A DNA stretch of 64,000 bases from Bradyrhizobium barranii subsp. barranii (GTDB taxonomy: Bacteria; Pseudomonadota; Alphaproteobacteria; Rhizobiales; Xanthobacteraceae), in the NCBI RefSeq assembly GCF_017565645.3, contig NZ_CP086136.1, positions 7,981,501 to 8,045,500 of the forward strand. The letters run 5' to 3'. The position numbers and the translations under genes are program-made. The notes under the pieces were generated by a model that did not search any database, was not told the DNA's origin, and was given only the letters and a program-made list of their open reading frames with translations. Shown here in pieces: positions 42,590 through 56,974 of this stretch (position 1 is its first letter; the number at the start of each line of letters is the position of its first letter).

Positions 42590-44419
42590 ATGTTCGAAGC
42601 ACACTTCCAGACATTCGAGGAGCCCGAGGCCGGCGTCGCATTGACGGCGCGCCTTGCCGCGCTCCGTGAAGAACTCGCCCGCCGCAAGCTGACCGGCTTC
42701 GTCGTTCCGCGCGCCGATCAGCAGCAGAACGAGTATGTGCCCCCCTCGGAAGAGCGGCTGGCCTGGCTGACCGGCTTTACCGGTTCCGCAGGATTGGCGG
42801 TGGTGCTGACGCATGAGGCCGCGGTCTTCGTCGACGGCCGCTACACGATCCAGGCGGCCAAGCAGGTCGACGCCAAGGCCTGGGCGGTGGAATCGCTGAT
42901 CGATCCGCCGCCGGAGAGCTGGGTATCGACGCACCTGAAGGCCGGCGACCGCCTCGGATTTGATCCGTGGCTGCACACTTCTTCGGCAGCCGAACGCCTC
43001 GCCGCCGCCTGCACCAAGGCCGGCGCCGAGCTGGTCGCGGTCGACAGCAACCCGGTCGACGCGATCTGGCAGGACCGGCCGCAGCCGCCGCTGGCCCCGG
43101 TCGCCGTGCACAGCCTGCAAAATGCGGGGGTCGCCGAGGCCGAGAAGATCACGCAAATCAAAAGCGAGATCGCCAAGCTCGGCGTCGACGCGCTGGTGCT
43201 CTCCGACAGCCACGCCGTGGCCTGGACCTTCAACATCCGTGGCGCCGACGTCGCCCATACGCCGTTGCCGCTGTCCTACGCGCTGGTGCCGAAAGACGGC
43301 CGGCCGACCGTGTTCATCGACCACCGAAAACTCTCCAATTTGACCCGCGACCATCTGGAGCAGTCCACCGACGTGCGCGAGCCCGATGCGATGGTGCCGA
43401 CGCTGATGGCGCTGGCCAAGAGCGGCGCCGCGATCGCACTCGACAATGCCACCGCGGCCGACGCGCTCAGCCGGCTGATCGCAAGCGCCGGCGGCAAGCC
43501 GGTGCGCGGCAGCGATCCGATTGCGCTGCTCAAGGCCGTCAAGAACGCGACCGAGATCAAGGGCACACGGACGGCGCACCGCCGCGATGCCGTGGCGCTG
43601 GCGCGCTTCCTCGCCTTCGTCGATCGCGAGGCATCAAGCGGCAAGCTGACCGAGATCGACGCGGTCGAGGCGCTCGAGACGTTCCGCCGCGACACCGGCG
43701 CGCTGAAGGACGTCTCGTTCCCGACCATATCAGGCACCGGTCCGAACGGCGCCATCGTGCACTACCGTGTCACCCGCAAGAGCAACCGGCGCATCGCGCC
43801 GGGCGACCTGCTGCTGATCGATTCCGGTGCGCAATATGAAGACGGCACCACCGACGTCACCCGCACGATGGCCGTGGGCGAGCCGACCGGCGAGATGCGC
43901 GACCGCTTCACCCGCGTGCTGCGCGGCCACATCGCGATCGCGCGCGCGGTGTTTCCCGACGGCACCACCGGCGCACAGCTTGACACGCTGGCGCGGCAAT
44001 ATCTCTGGGCCGCCGGCGTCGATTTCGAGCACGGCACCGGCCACGGCGTCGGCAGCTATCTCAGTGTGCACGAAGGACCGGCGCGGATCTCGAAGCTCGG
44101 CACGACGCCGCTGAAACGCGGCATGATCCTCTCCAACGAGCCCGGCTATTACAAGACCGACGGCTTCGGCATCCGCATCGAGAACCTCGAGCTGGTGGTC
44201 GCCGCCGACATCGAGGGCGCGGAAAAACCGATGAACGCGTTCGAGACGCTGACCCTAGCGCCGATCGACCGCCGCCTGGTCGATGTCGCGATGCTCGGCA
44301 AGGACGAGCTCGACTGGCTCAATGCCTACCACGCGCGCGTCCGCGCCGAGGTGCGGCCGGCACTGGACGAGGCGACGAAGGCCTGGCTCGATCAGGCGAC
44401 GGCGGAGCTGAAGGCATAA
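42590..44419 (+). CDS. Xaa-Pro aminopeptidase (M24B, aminopeptidase P)
   Basis: Six hundred and nine residues, the three-domain long form. Two N-terminal creatinase-like domains (to about 310) precede the pita-bread catalytic domain, where LLIDSGAQYEDGTTDVTRT has both metal-binding Asp, EHGTGHGVGSYLSVHE gives the His, and LSNEPGYYKTDGFGIRIEN supplies Glu; a later LAPIDRRLVDV and C-terminal helices complete the form typical of APP1. It removes N-terminal residues before Pro, recycling peptides in the cytoplasm. Intact. Confidence 0.92.
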   Translation: MFEAHFQTFEEPEAGVALTARLAALREELARRKLTGFVVPRADQQQNEYVPPSEERLAWLTGFTGSAGLAVVLTHEAAVFVDGRYTIQAAKQVDAKAWAVESLIDPPPESWVSTHLKAGDRLGFDPWLHTSSAAERLAAACTKAGAELVAVDSNPVDAIWQDRPQPPLAPVAVHSLQNAGVAEAEKITQIKSEIAKLGVDALVLSDSHAVAWTFNIRGADVAHTPLPLSYALVPKDGRPTVFIDHRKLSNLTRDHLEQSTDVREPDAMVPTLMALAKSGAAIALDNATAADALSRLIASAGGKPVRGSDPIALLKAVKNATEIKGTRTAHRRDAVALARFLAFVDREASSGKLTEIDAVEALETFRRDTGALKDVSFPTISGTGPNGAIVHYRVTRKSNRRIAPGDLLLIDSGAQYEDGTTDVTRTMAVGEPTGEMRDRFTRVLRGHIAIARAVFPDGTTGAQLDTLARQYLWAAGVDFEHGTGHGVGSYLSVHEGPARISKLGTTPLKRGMILSNEPGYYKTDGFGIRIENLELVVAADIEGAEKPMNAFETLTLAPIDRRLVDVAMLGKDELDWLNAYHARVRAEVRPALDEATKAWLDQATAELKA

Positions 44420-44480
44420 GCTCGCGCCGGAGATGCATGGCGCTACGCGATTTGCGCAACGCTCTCACCTCACACTCGCT

Positions 44481-44581
44481 GTCATGCCCCGCGAAGGCGG
44501 GGCATCCAGTACGCCGCAGCCTCTCGATTCAATCACTACGGCCTCTGGAATACTGGATTCCCCACCTTCGCGGGGAATGAC
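44481..44581. repeat. Palindromic repeat before the MFS exporter
   Basis: GTCATGCCCCGCGAAGG at 44481, running to CATCCAGTA, is mirrored by TACTGGATT... ending CCTTCGCGGGGAATGAC at 44581. Arms about 31 bp, spacer about 39 nt. Confidence 0.85.
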
Positions 44582-44755
44582 ACCGAAGATGTGGCACGAC
44601 CGCACAACATCTCGGCACACGCGCCCCGTAGGATAACGGTCTCCACACGCTGTTATCGTAACCGTCCCGAAATCCGAATAGCCGCATTCCGAAACGCCGA
44701 TATCCGTCTTGCGCGAGCACGCTACAGTCGATTCGACTTCGAAAGACGGACGACT

Positions 44756-46036
44756 ATGCACGGCATGATCAGCAGGCCGCCGGACGCGGCGACGAAAAAC
44801 ATCGCGACCTCGCGCGTGGTGTTGCTGCTGCTGGTCGTCATGACCGGGATCGCACCGATCTCGCTCTACATCCTGGTTCCGGCGCTGCCCGTGCTGGCGA
44901 CGACGTTCGGCCGCGACATCTCGATCGCGCAGATGACGGTGTCCCTGTACATGGTCGGCATCGCACTGTCGCAGCTCATCATGGGACCGCTGTCGGACAG
45001 GCTCGGCCGGCGTCCGGTGCTGCTTGGCGGCCTCGCGCTGATGGTCGCGGCGAGCATCGCCTGCATCTTCGCCGAAACCCTGCCGCAACTGATCGCAGCG
45101 CGCTTCTTCCAGGCGCTCGGCGGTGCCTCCGGCATGGTGGTGAGCCGCGCCATCATCCGCGATATCTACGAGCGCGACCGCGTCGCCTCCATGATCAGCC
45201 TCGTAGTCGCAGCGCTCATGATCGGCCAGATGGTCTCACCGCTCACCGGAGGCCTGATCGAGACCGCATTCGGCTGGCGGGCGATCTTCTACGCCGTCAC
45301 GATCGGCGCGATCGCGGTCGCAATCGGCATCGCGATCGCGTTGCCCGAGACCCGCCGCGATCGCGCGGTCGGCAGCGGCGGCTTTCGCAGCGACGTCGGC
45401 ACCCTGATCAAGAGCCGCGCCTTCATCGGCTATGTGATGTGCCAGGTGCTGGCGTCCCAGATCATCTTCACCTTCGCCGGCGGCGGTCCCTACATCGTCG
45501 TGACGCAGATGGGCCGGACCAGCGCCGAATATGGCGCCTGGTTCGCCACGACCGGCTTTGCATATCTCGTCGGCAATCTGCTCTGCGTGCGCTTCGCGCC
45601 GCGACACTCGCTGGAAAGACTGATCTGGTTCGGGCTCGGCCTGCAACTCTGCGGCAGCCTGTTGAACCTGCTCTGGAGCTTCACCGGCTGGAACGAGGCT
45701 CCGAGCTGGCTATTCGGCACGCAGATGATCGTGATGGTCGGCAATGCCTTCGTGATGGCGAACTCCGCGGCCGGCGCCATCAGCATCCGCCCTGAAGCCG
45801 CAGGCACCGCATCAGGCGCAATGGGCTTCCTGCAACAGGGCATCGGCGCGCTGATGTCGCAATTCGGCGCCTATCTCGGCGGCCACTCCGCCACCACGCT
45901 GCCGCTGACCTCCGCGGTGCTGGCGATCTCGCTGCTCTGCGCCTGCATGATGATCTTCGTCGTTCCTCGTCGCGAGGTGGTGGTGAGCGAGGAGTTGATC
46001 GAGCAGGCGGAGGAGGAAGAGAGCGGGATGATGTGA
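44756..46036 (+). CDS. Bcr/CflA-family multidrug MFS exporter
   Basis: Four hundred and twenty-six residues with 12 membrane segments. Early motifs SLYILVPALPVLATTFGRDI and GPLSDRLGRRPVLLGGLAL (the MFS motif A with DRLGRRP) and RFFQALGGASGMVVSRAIIRD match the drug:H+ antiporter-1, Bcr/CflA group. The C-terminus is acidic (EEESGMM). Upstream sequence to 44591 is in frame but lacks features, so the ATG at 44756 was chosen. The substrate is unknown; bicyclomycin or sulfathiazole export is only an analogy. Confidence 0.88.
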   Translation: MHGMISRPPDAATKNIATSRVVLLLLVVMTGIAPISLYILVPALPVLATTFGRDISIAQMTVSLYMVGIALSQLIMGPLSDRLGRRPVLLGGLALMVAASIACIFAETLPQLIAARFFQALGGASGMVVSRAIIRDIYERDRVASMISLVVAALMIGQMVSPLTGGLIETAFGWRAIFYAVTIGAIAVAIGIAIALPETRRDRAVGSGGFRSDVGTLIKSRAFIGYVMCQVLASQIIFTFAGGGPYIVVTQMGRTSAEYGAWFATTGFAYLVGNLLCVRFAPRHSLERLIWFGLGLQLCGSLLNLLWSFTGWNEAPSWLFGTQMIVMVGNAFVMANSAAGAISIRPEAAGTASGAMGFLQQGIGALMSQFGAYLGGHSATTLPLTSAVLAISLLCACMMIFVVPRREVVVSEELIEQAEEEESGMM

Positions 46037-46067
46037 GGGGAGCGATTGGCCTCGCGCCAATCTCGGT

Positions 46068-46238
46068 GTCATTCCCCGCGACCCGGCTACGCCAAGGCAT
46101 CGCCGGGGCTGAGGTCCAGGGCCGCCGAAGCCTTAGCGTAGGCGGCAAGCGGGGAATCCAGTACGCCGCGGCCCATCGGTTCTATCACAGCCGTCTCGGA
46201 GTACTGGATCGCCCGGTCAAGCCGGGCGACGACAGCGG
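46068..46238. repeat. Palindromic repeat between convergent exporter and ligA genes
   Basis: Begins GTCATTCCCCGC at 46068 and contains GCGGGGAATCCAGTACGCC near 46151, and GTACTGGATCGCCCGG ending about 46238. Its central and right parts share long identity with the element at 63534-63633 (ATCCAGTACGCCG; CGCCCGGTCAAGCCGGGCG). Confidence 0.8.
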
Positions 46239-46263
46239 AGTGAGTGGCGCGAGCGCGCCCCTC

Positions 46264-50242
<3,979 letters not shown>

Positions 50243-50265
50243 GGAATCAAATTTCCTAGCCGAGA

Positions 50266-51153
50266 CTATAGGCCTATCTTCTTGAAGGCCCTGCTCATCC
50301 AGGAACCCTGATTCTCGCTCGGCTCGAGACCCCCGGATTTTACAAGATTATAGGCGTCCTTGTACCAGCGGCTGTCAGGAAAATTGTGGCCAAGCACCGC
50401 GGCTGCGGTCTGCGCCTCGGCGACGATGCCGATCGTCATATAGGCCTCGGTGAGCCGGAACAGAGCCTCCTCGACATGGCGGGTGGTCTGGTACTGCGTG
50501 ACGACGGCCTTGTAGCGGTTGATCGCCGCCGTGTAGTCGCGCTTCTGCATGTAATAGCGGCCGACATTCATTTCCTTGCCGGCGAGCTGGTCGCGCGCAC
50601 CCTCGATCTTGGCCTTGGCCGAGGTCGCATATTCCGAGTTCGGATATTTGCGGTTCACCTCTTCCAGCGCGGCGATCGCCTTCTCGGTGCGGGCCTGGTC
50701 GCGGCTGATGTCCGGGATCTGATCGTAATGGGAGGCGGCGATCAGGTATTGCGCATAGGCCGCGTCCGGGCTGCCGGGATGCAGCGTGACGTAGCGGGTC
50801 GCGGCGCCGATGCAGCCGTCATAGTCGCCGCCCTGGTAGGAGGCATAGGCCGACATCAACAGCGATTTGCGGGCCCAGTCGGAATAAGGATGCTGGCGGT
50901 CGACCTCTTCGAACTTCTTGTTCGCCCCCTTCATGTCCTTCTTCTCGTTCATGAGGTACAGGCCCTCATTATAGATCTTGTCGGCGGGCTCCTCGGTGAA
51001 GGTGTCGTCCTTGGCGGTGAACTTGTCCCAGAGCGCGCCGGTGCCGCAGCCGGCCAGCGGCAGCGCGAGCACCACGAAGGTGGCGGCTTGAAGCAGCCCG
51101 CGGACTCCAGGCGAGACCGAGAGATATCCGCGCGTCATACGCTGTGCCGACAT
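50266..51153 (-). CDS. bamD: Outer-membrane assembly lipoprotein BamD
   Basis: Two hundred and ninety-five residues. Lipoprotein signal ending LPLAGC, Cys36; five TPR-like repeats follow (for example AYASYQGGDYDGCIGAATRYV and NEGLYLMNEKKDMKGANKKFEEV), as in BamD/ComL. It binds BamA and beta-barrel precursors at the periplasmic face of the outer membrane. The start at 51153 gives a well-placed signal sequence; the upstream in-frame extension was rejected. Confidence 0.93.
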   Translation of the reverse strand: MSAQRMTRGYLSVSPGVRGLLQAATFVVLALPLAGCGTGALWDKFTAKDDTFTEEPADKIYNEGLYLMNEKKDMKGANKKFEEVDRQHPYSDWARKSLLMSAYASYQGGDYDGCIGAATRYVTLHPGSPDAAYAQYLIAASHYDQIPDISRDQARTEKAIAALEEVNRKYPNSEYATSAKAKIEGARDQLAGKEMNVGRYYMQKRDYTAAINRYKAVVTQYQTTRHVEEALFRLTEAYMTIGIVAEAQTAAAVLGHNFPDSRWYKDAYNLVKSGGLEPSENQGSWMSRAFKKIGL

Positions 51154-51415
51154 GAATTTAAGCCCTGACGCCCTGTGATGCGGTGTCCGCCAGCCCATGA
51201 ACCCCGTCATGGGCGCGAAATGTAGCCGTGGCGCCTGCCATGCGACCACGCCGTGTAACCGAAAAACGATCTCGAACCAACCGGATAGGCAGGCATTTCG
51301 CCCGGATTAAGGCGAACGCGCCGCAATCCTAGCCGATCATCGTTACCAGGAGTTTCCCTGGGAAAGCCGCCGCCAAACGCCGACGGCAACAGAACGCCAG
51401 TGGCGACAGGTCTCT

Positions 51416-52378
51416 TCAGGACACGTCCGGCCCGTAGGCTGCGGCGATGCGCCCGCCGACGATGCCGCGACCGACTTCGCCCACGGGACGCGTGGTGCGG
51501 CGGACCGCCTCGCCCTCGACCACCCGCCAGGCGGTACGGTCGGCGAGCAGCGCGGTCAGGACAGCGTGGTTGAGCTTGTGACCGCCACGCACCGAGCGGT
51601 AGGCGCCAAGCAGCGGCAGGCCGGCCAGCGCGAGATCGCCGATCACGTCCAGCACCTTGTGGCGGGCGCATTCGTCGGCGTAGCGCAGGCCCTCGGTGTT
51701 GAGCAGCCGCTCGTCGTCGAACACGACGGTATTGTCGAAGGAAGCGCCGAGTGCGTAACCCGCGCTCCAGAGCCGGGCGACGTCGCACATCAGGCCGAAA
51801 GTCCGGGCACGGCCGACTTCGCGGCGGAAGCGCTCCGGGCTCAGATCGAAGCCGTAGCTCTGCTGGCCGATGACGGGATTGGTGAAGTCGATCTCGATAT
51901 CAACGCGGAATCCGTTGGCGTGGGGCCGGATCTCGCCGAAGGAGTCACCGACCTTGGCCGAGATCGGCTTCAAGATCTGAATGAAGCGGCGCTGTGCCGG
52001 CTGGCTGACGATGCCGGCCTGGTCGATCGCGGCAATGAAGGCCGCGGCGCTGCCGTCCATGATCGGCACTTCCGGTCCGTCGATCTCGATGGTGGCGTTG
52101 TCGACGCCCATGCCCCGCAGCGCAGCGAGCACGTGCTCGGCGGTCGAAACCAACGGGCCGTCACGATCGCCGAGGACGGTGGCGAAGTCTGTCGCGATCA
52201 CCTGGTCGGCGGTCGCCTGAATCTCACGGTCACTTCCCTCGAGGCCGGTGCGGACAAAAACAAACCCCGCATCGACGGGCGCAGGCCCCAGCGTGAGAGT
52301 GACGGGAAGCCCGGAATGAACGCCAACGCCGGCCACGGTGGCTTGCGCACGAAGCGTTGTTTGCCGGCTAAATTTCAT
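51416..52378 (-). CDS. lpxC: UDP-3-O-acyl-N-acetylglucosamine deacetylase
   Basis: Three hundred and twenty residues. Zinc-binding His motifs: STAEHVLAALRGMGVDNA near 75-92; ARHKVLDVIGDLALAG with His and Asp around residue 240; and SVRGGHKLNHAV with a catalytic His. It commits the cell to lipid A synthesis. Normal length (about 300 to 320). It lies 263 bp upstream of bamD and downstream of ftsZ beyond a strong terminator, so it likely has its own promoter in the 364-bp gap. Confidence 0.95.
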   Translation of the reverse strand: MKFSRQTTLRAQATVAGVGVHSGLPVTLTLGPAPVDAGFVFVRTGLEGSDREIQATADQVIATDFATVLGDRDGPLVSTAEHVLAALRGMGVDNATIEIDGPEVPIMDGSAAAFIAAIDQAGIVSQPAQRRFIQILKPISAKVGDSFGEIRPHANGFRVDIEIDFTNPVIGQQSYGFDLSPERFRREVGRARTFGLMCDVARLWSAGYALGASFDNTVVFDDERLLNTEGLRYADECARHKVLDVIGDLALAGLPLLGAYRSVRGGHKLNHAVLTALLADRTAWRVVEGEAVRRTTRPVGEVGRGIVGGRIAAAYGPDVS

Positions 52379-52742
52379 CAGGAATCCGCCCCACTACGAC
52401 CCACTGCGACTTATACTAGGCCCGCTTGGCCGGCCAGTGCCGACGGTTGCGAATCTCCGTATCCCCAAGTCACGGCAAACCATAGTCACAGCCTCAAACA
52501 GCGCCAACTCACGCTTTTTTACCGATTGTTACCCCAAACCTGCCGTATTCGCGCCAAGGCTTAACCAAATTGCGCCGGAGTTTGGGGCCGTTATCGGCAG
52601 TTTTACTGAACCACCAAATGCGTAATTAATGATTTAAAATCAGTTGTTTGATCCCGCAATCCGGGCATGCACGGGACCAAAGGAAAGGTCCCGGCAAGCT
52701 TCCCGCCGGGACCTTTTTTCGTCAGCCGTATTGTAACAATCC
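52379..52742. other. lpxC promoter region and ftsZ transcript end
   Basis: Contains the ftsZ-proximal terminator (52684-52719) and, nearer lpxC, an AT-rich stretch with TTAAT and TTTAAAA elements (52620-52640), a likely lpxC promoter on the minus strand. No coding frame stands out. Confidence 0.5.
52684..52719. terminator. Intrinsic terminator after ftsZ
   Basis: AAAGGTCCCGGC (52684-52695), loop AAGCTTCCC, GCCGGGACCTTT (52705-52716), then a T-run to 52719 on the plus strand; the minus strand also gives T-rich flanks, so it can work both ways. It lies 24 bp past the ftsZ stop. GGGACC at 52673-52678 could pair with the left arm GGTCCC instead, an alternative fold. Confidence 0.72.
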
Positions 52743-54539
52743 TCAGGTCGCCTGACGCCTCAGGAAGGCCGGGATATCAAGATGGTCGTCACCCTGTGGC
52801 GCCGGCGCAACAGGCGCCGGGCGGCCATGCATGTCCAGGCCCTGAGGCGCAGGACGGCGGGCATACTCCGATACCGGCTCGCTTGCCGCGATCTGCTGCG
52901 CCACGCTCTTCTGGGGCCGGCGATCGGGCAACGGCGGCATCGCGGGACCGGCGGTGCGGGCTGCGACCGGCGCCTCACTCTCCTCGTCGCGGCGGCCGAG
53001 GCCGACATTGGCGAGGCGCTGGAGCAGCGACAGGCGGGTCTTCTGCGGGGTCTCTTCTTCAACCTCGCCGCGGGCCTGGCGAAGCTCAGCCTGGGCCGGC
53101 ATCGGCAGTTCGTCGATACGCGGCATCCGCGGTGCACGGACCGGCCCACGCTCGGCCTGCGGCGGGATGAAGGTTTCCGGCGTCATCGGCTCCTGCATCG
53201 CGACGGGGGCCATGTCGGGCTCCGGAAACAGCGTCGGCTTCTGCGCGATCGGGCGTACCGTGACGTCGCCATAGGTCTGCATCGGCGCGGGCGCCTGCGG
53301 GACCTCGGCAACGGCAGCCGCGATGGCGGCCAGCGCGGCGCGCTCGACATTCGGACGCGGCGCGGTCGGGGCGGCGGCCGGGATCTGGGCTTCCAGCTTC
53401 TGGGCGCGCTCGGCCATGCGCTGATTGTCGGCGCGCAGACGCGCGGTCAGATCGGCGAGACGGCTCTCGGCAGCGGCGGCCGGAGCAGCGGGAGCCTGCT
53501 GCACCTGTTGAATCTGCTGCGGCGCCGCGTTCGCGACCGGGGCGCTGGTGGCCTGGGTGTTGCGGGCGATCGTTGCCTGCTCGATGCCGGTGGCGACGAC
53601 CGAGACGCGGATCAGGCCGTCGAGCGCTTCGTCGAAGGTCGCGCCGACGATGATGTTGGCGTCCTGATCGACTTCCTCGCGGATGCGGGTCGCGGCTTCG
53701 TCAACCTCGAACAAGGTGAGGTCCTTGCCGCCGGTGATCGAGATGAGGAGGCCCTTGGCGCCCTTCATCGAGCTATCGTCGATCAGCGGGTTGGCGATCG
53801 CGGCTTCAGCAGCGGTCAGCGCGCGCTTGTCACCGGAAGCTTCGCCCGTACCCATCATCGCCTTGCCCATCTCGCGCATGACGGCGCGAACGTCGGCGAA
53901 GTCGAGGTTGATCAGACCTTCCTTGACCATCAGGTCGGTGATGCAGGCAACGCCGGAATAGAGCACCTGGTCGGCCATCGCGAAGGCGTCGGCGAAGGTG
54001 GTCTTCTCGTTGGCGACCCGGAACAGGTTCTGGTTCGGGATGATCAGGAGCGTGTCGACGACCTTGTGCAGTTCGTTGATGCCGGCCTCGGCGGTGCGCA
54101 TGCGGCGTCCGCCCTCGAAGTGGAACGGCTTGGTCACGACGCCGACGGTGAGGATGCCCATGTCGCGCGCGGTCTTGGCGATGACGGGTGCTGCACCGGT
54201 GCCGGTGCCGCCGCCCATGCCGGCGGTGACGAACACCATGTTGGCGCCCGAGAGATGGTCGCGCAGTTCGTCGATCACCTCTTCCGCCGCCGCCGCGCCG
54301 ACGTTCGGCTGCGAACCCGCACCGAGGCCTTGCGTGACCGCAGTGCCCATCTGCACGATGCGCTGCGCCTTCGACATCGTCAGCGCCTGCGCGTCGGTGT
54401 TGGCGACCACGAAGTCGACGCCCTGGAGGCCCGCCGTGATCATGTTGTTGACGGCGTTGCCACCGGCGCCGCCGACGCCAAACACGGTGATCCGGGGCTT
54501 CAATTCGTGAATATCAGGAACATTGATGCTGATGGTCAT
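52743..54539 (-). CDS. ftsZ: Cell-division protein FtsZ
   Basis: Five hundred and ninety-eight residues, long for FtsZ because of an extended Ala/Pro/Gln linker. GTPase domain: [15 protein letters not shown] at 20-34, tubulin signature [10 protein letters not shown] at 109-118, synergy loop [11 protein letters not shown]. Linker about 325-580, ending [13 protein letters not shown], the conserved tail that binds FtsA. It forms the Z-ring. Downstream of ftsA on the same strand by 87 bp. Confidence 0.97.
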   Translation of the reverse strand: MTISINVPDIHELKPRITVFGVGGAGGNAVNNMITAGLQGVDFVVANTDAQALTMSKAQRIVQMGTAVTQGLGAGSQPNVGAAAAEEVIDELRDHLSGANMVFVTAGMGGGTGTGAAPVIAKTARDMGILTVGVVTKPFHFEGGRRMRTAEAGINELHKVVDTLLIIPNQNLFRVANEKTTFADAFAMADQVLYSGVACITDLMVKEGLINLDFADVRAVMREMGKAMMGTGEASGDKRALTAAEAAIANPLIDDSSMKGAKGLLISITGGKDLTLFEVDEAATRIREEVDQDANIIVGATFDEALDGLIRVSVVATGIEQATIARNTQATSAPVANAAPQQIQQVQQAPAAPAAAAESRLADLTARLRADNQRMAERAQKLEAQIPAAAPTAPRPNVERAALAAIAAAVAEVPQAPAPMQTYGDVTVRPIAQKPTLFPEPDMAPVAMQEPMTPETFIPPQAERGPVRAPRMPRIDELPMPAQAELRQARGEVEEETPQKTRLSLLQRLANVGLGRRDEESEAPVAARTAGPAMPPLPDRRPQKSVAQQIAASEPVSEYARRPAPQGLDMHGRPAPVAPAPQGDDHLDIPAFLRRQAT

Positions 54540-54626
54540 GTTTGCCTCTCGATCACGCGCGCGTGGGTTCGCCCCGGCCGGCGGCCGCGGGAGTTGGTGA
54601 AATGCGAAGGTTGCGGAACCGGTTCA

Positions 54627-55949
54627 TCAGAAGCCCTCGCGTAGCCATCGTCCGACCTTTCCAAAATAACCGCCCGTCCCTGTCTTGACCTGCTGCCGCG
54701 TATGCCGCGGTTCGACATGCTCGTGATGAACATATTGCGGGTAGACGAGGAGCCCGGCCGGCACCGCAAACGCGGCGTTCTTCGCTTCGTTGGGCAGCCG
54801 GCCGAAACCGAGCGGACGTCCGACCCGCACGGGCCGGCCGAGAATCTGCGTGCCGAGTTCGACGAGGCCGGTGAGCTGCGAGGCGCCGCCGGAGAGCACG
54901 ACGCGGCCGTTGGGCTCTGAGGCGAAGGGCGAATCCTTCAGCTTGTCCCGAACCATTTCGAAGACTTCCTCGGCACGGTGCTTGACGATGTTGGCGATGG
55001 TGGCGCGGGAGACGATCTGCGGCAGATCCTGCTCGTCACCGGCTGTCGGTACAGACATCAGCTCACGCGAGTCCGATCCACCGGTGATGACGGTCCCATA
55101 TAACGTCTTGATTCGCTCGGCATCGGCAATGGTCGCGGAGAGTCCGCGCGCGAGATCCATCGTGATGTGTTGCCCGCCGACCGCAAAGCCCGCCGCATGC
55201 ACGAAGCGGCCGCCGGAATAGACCGCGATAGTGGTGGTGCCCGCGCCCATCTCGACGACGGCCGCACCGAGATCGGCCTCGTCGTCGGTCAGCACCGATA
55301 GGCCGGCCACATACGGGCTCGCCGCCATGGCTTCGACATTGATGTGGCAGCGCTCCACCGCCAGCATCAGGTTACGGGCAACGGTGGCCTCGCAGGTGAC
55401 GACGTTCATGTCGACGCCGAACTGATGCGCGACCATGCCGCGCGGATCGCGGATGCCCTTGACGCCGTCGAGCGTGTAGCCGACCGGCAGCGCGTGCAGC
55501 ACGGTGCGGCCCTCGCCGGTGGCGTGGCGCATGCCGGTCGAGGTGACGCGGCTGACATCGGCCGGCGTCACGGCGCCGCCGCGGATGTCGGCCGCAGCTT
55601 CGACCAGCTGGCCGGAGAGCCGGCCGCCGGAGACCGACAGCAGCACGGACTCGACCCGCACCTTGGCCATCTTCTCCGCCAGCCCGACGGCCTGCCGTAC
55701 CGCCTGCTCGCATTCGGCAAGATCGATCACCGCGCCGGCCTTCATGCCGCGCGACTGGATCTGGCTGTAACCGATCAGCTCCACCGCGTGGGTACGGTCG
55801 CGCAGGGCTTCGCTCGGCGCCGACGGCCTCAGCCGCGCAATCATGCAGGCGATCTTGCTGGTGCCGATATCGAGGCAGGCGACGATGCCGCCGCGCTTGT
55901 GCGGCATCGGGCGCGTCTTCGGGGTCTGGGTGCGATCAAGACCGGTCAT
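54627..55949 (-). CDS. ftsA: Cell-division protein FtsA
   Basis: Four hundred and forty residues of the actin-like ATPase fold. Phosphate 1 region VACLDIGTSKIACMIARL, later ADLGAAVVEMGAGTTTIAVYSGG (phosphate 2), and GRVVLSGGASQLTGLVELG; C-terminal amphipathic GYFGKVGRWLREGF tethers it to the membrane. It anchors FtsZ. Its start overlaps the ftsQ stop by four bases, coupling translation. Confidence 0.96.
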   Translation of the reverse strand: MTGLDRTQTPKTRPMPHKRGGIVACLDIGTSKIACMIARLRPSAPSEALRDRTHAVELIGYSQIQSRGMKAGAVIDLAECEQAVRQAVGLAEKMAKVRVESVLLSVSGGRLSGQLVEAAADIRGGAVTPADVSRVTSTGMRHATGEGRTVLHALPVGYTLDGVKGIRDPRGMVAHQFGVDMNVVTCEATVARNLMLAVERCHINVEAMAASPYVAGLSVLTDDEADLGAAVVEMGAGTTTIAVYSGGRFVHAAGFAVGGQHITMDLARGLSATIADAERIKTLYGTVITGGSDSRELMSVPTAGDEQDLPQIVSRATIANIVKHRAEEVFEMVRDKLKDSPFASEPNGRVVLSGGASQLTGLVELGTQILGRPVRVGRPLGFGRLPNEAKNAAFAVPAGLLVYPQYVHHEHVEPRHTRQQVKTGTGGYFGKVGRWLREGF

Positions 55950-56974
55950 GCGGCGTCCCCGGCCTTCTTTTTCTTCTTGTCCTTGAACAGGTCCTCGCGT
56001 GCCTTGGCGGCGTCGTCGGACAGCTGCACCACCAGGCGATCGGGCAGGCGCATGTCGACGGCGACGATGTCGCGGGAGAACAGCTTGTCCTCCTTGTCGA
56101 GCCTGGACAGCGTCGCGAGGGCGTTGCCGACGTCCTGCTCGGGCAGACGGATGTCGAGGCCATCCTTGAGCCTCAGGTTCCAGCGCCGCTCGCCGACATA
56201 GATCGCGGCCTTGATCACCGAATTGATCTGCGGATAGCGCGCCAGCAGCGCCAGGAAATCGCGCGCCTGGGTGTCGGCGCCTTTGCCGACCACGAGCGGC
56301 AGCGACAGGAACCGGCGCGAGACGTAAGGCTCGAGCACCGCACCATCATCGGCGATGACGGAGAGCCGGCCGGCCTCCTGCCACAGCGCGAACGCCTGGC
56401 GCTCGGTGATGTCGATCATGAGCCGGCCCGGATAGAGCTTCAGCACGGTCGCGTCCGCGATCCAGGGATTGGCCTTGAGCTTGTCGCGCACGACGTCGGC
56501 GTCAAGAAACAGCAGCGAGGAGCGGCCGCTGACCCCGCCGACCGCGAGGATCTCGTCCTGGCTAAGCTGCTTGCGGCCGTTGATCACGACAGAGGTGATG
56601 CGGAAGCCGGCGGAATTGGCCAGCGCGTTGCGGGTGTCGCTGACTGCGGCGATGAAATCCTGGAGGTGCCCGCCCCTGACGATGCCGAAGCCGCAGCTTC
56701 CGACCAGCAGCAGAACGGTCATGGTGATCCCGATCCGGCGCGGCGCATAGCGCTCGACCAGCGCGACCACGCGCGGCGGCGGCTCGCGCTCGACGACGGG
56801 CTTGGCTTTGGTCTTGGACCTGATCTTGTTCTGGGCGACAGCGCGCTTCTGGTCGCGCTTATCCTGCACCCACTCGCGCAGAAGCACGACCGCTCCGATA
56901 GCGGCCGCCTTCAGGTCAGCTTGGGGCCTCAGCGATCTCAGAAACGACCGGGTGAGGCTTCCTGCACCATCCAT
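55946..56974 (-). CDS. ftsQ: Cell-division protein FtsQ
   Basis: Three hundred and forty-two residues. A basic cytoplasmic start, one membrane helix (ITMTVLLLVGSCGFG, about 78-98), a POTRA-type domain with FRITSVVINGRKQLSQDEILAVGGV, then the beta-rich domain with GRLMIDITERQAFALWQ, and a Lys-rich end. It recruits the divisome subcomplex at the septum. Upstream lies a 350-bp gap with repeated TTAAC and GGTAAAC motifs that may carry its promoter. Confidence 0.93.
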   Translation of the reverse strand: MDGAGSLTRSFLRSLRPQADLKAAAIGAVVLLREWVQDKRDQKRAVAQNKIRSKTKAKPVVEREPPPRVVALVERYAPRRIGITMTVLLLVGSCGFGIVRGGHLQDFIAAVSDTRNALANSAGFRITSVVINGRKQLSQDEILAVGGVSGRSSLLFLDADVVRDKLKANPWIADATVLKLYPGRLMIDITERQAFALWQEAGRLSVIADDGAVLEPYVSRRFLSLPLVVGKGADTQARDFLALLARYPQINSVIKAAIYVGERRWNLRLKDGLDIRLPEQDVGNALATLSRLDKEDKLFSRDIVAVDMRLPDRLVVQLSDDAAKAREDLFKDKKKKKAGDAA

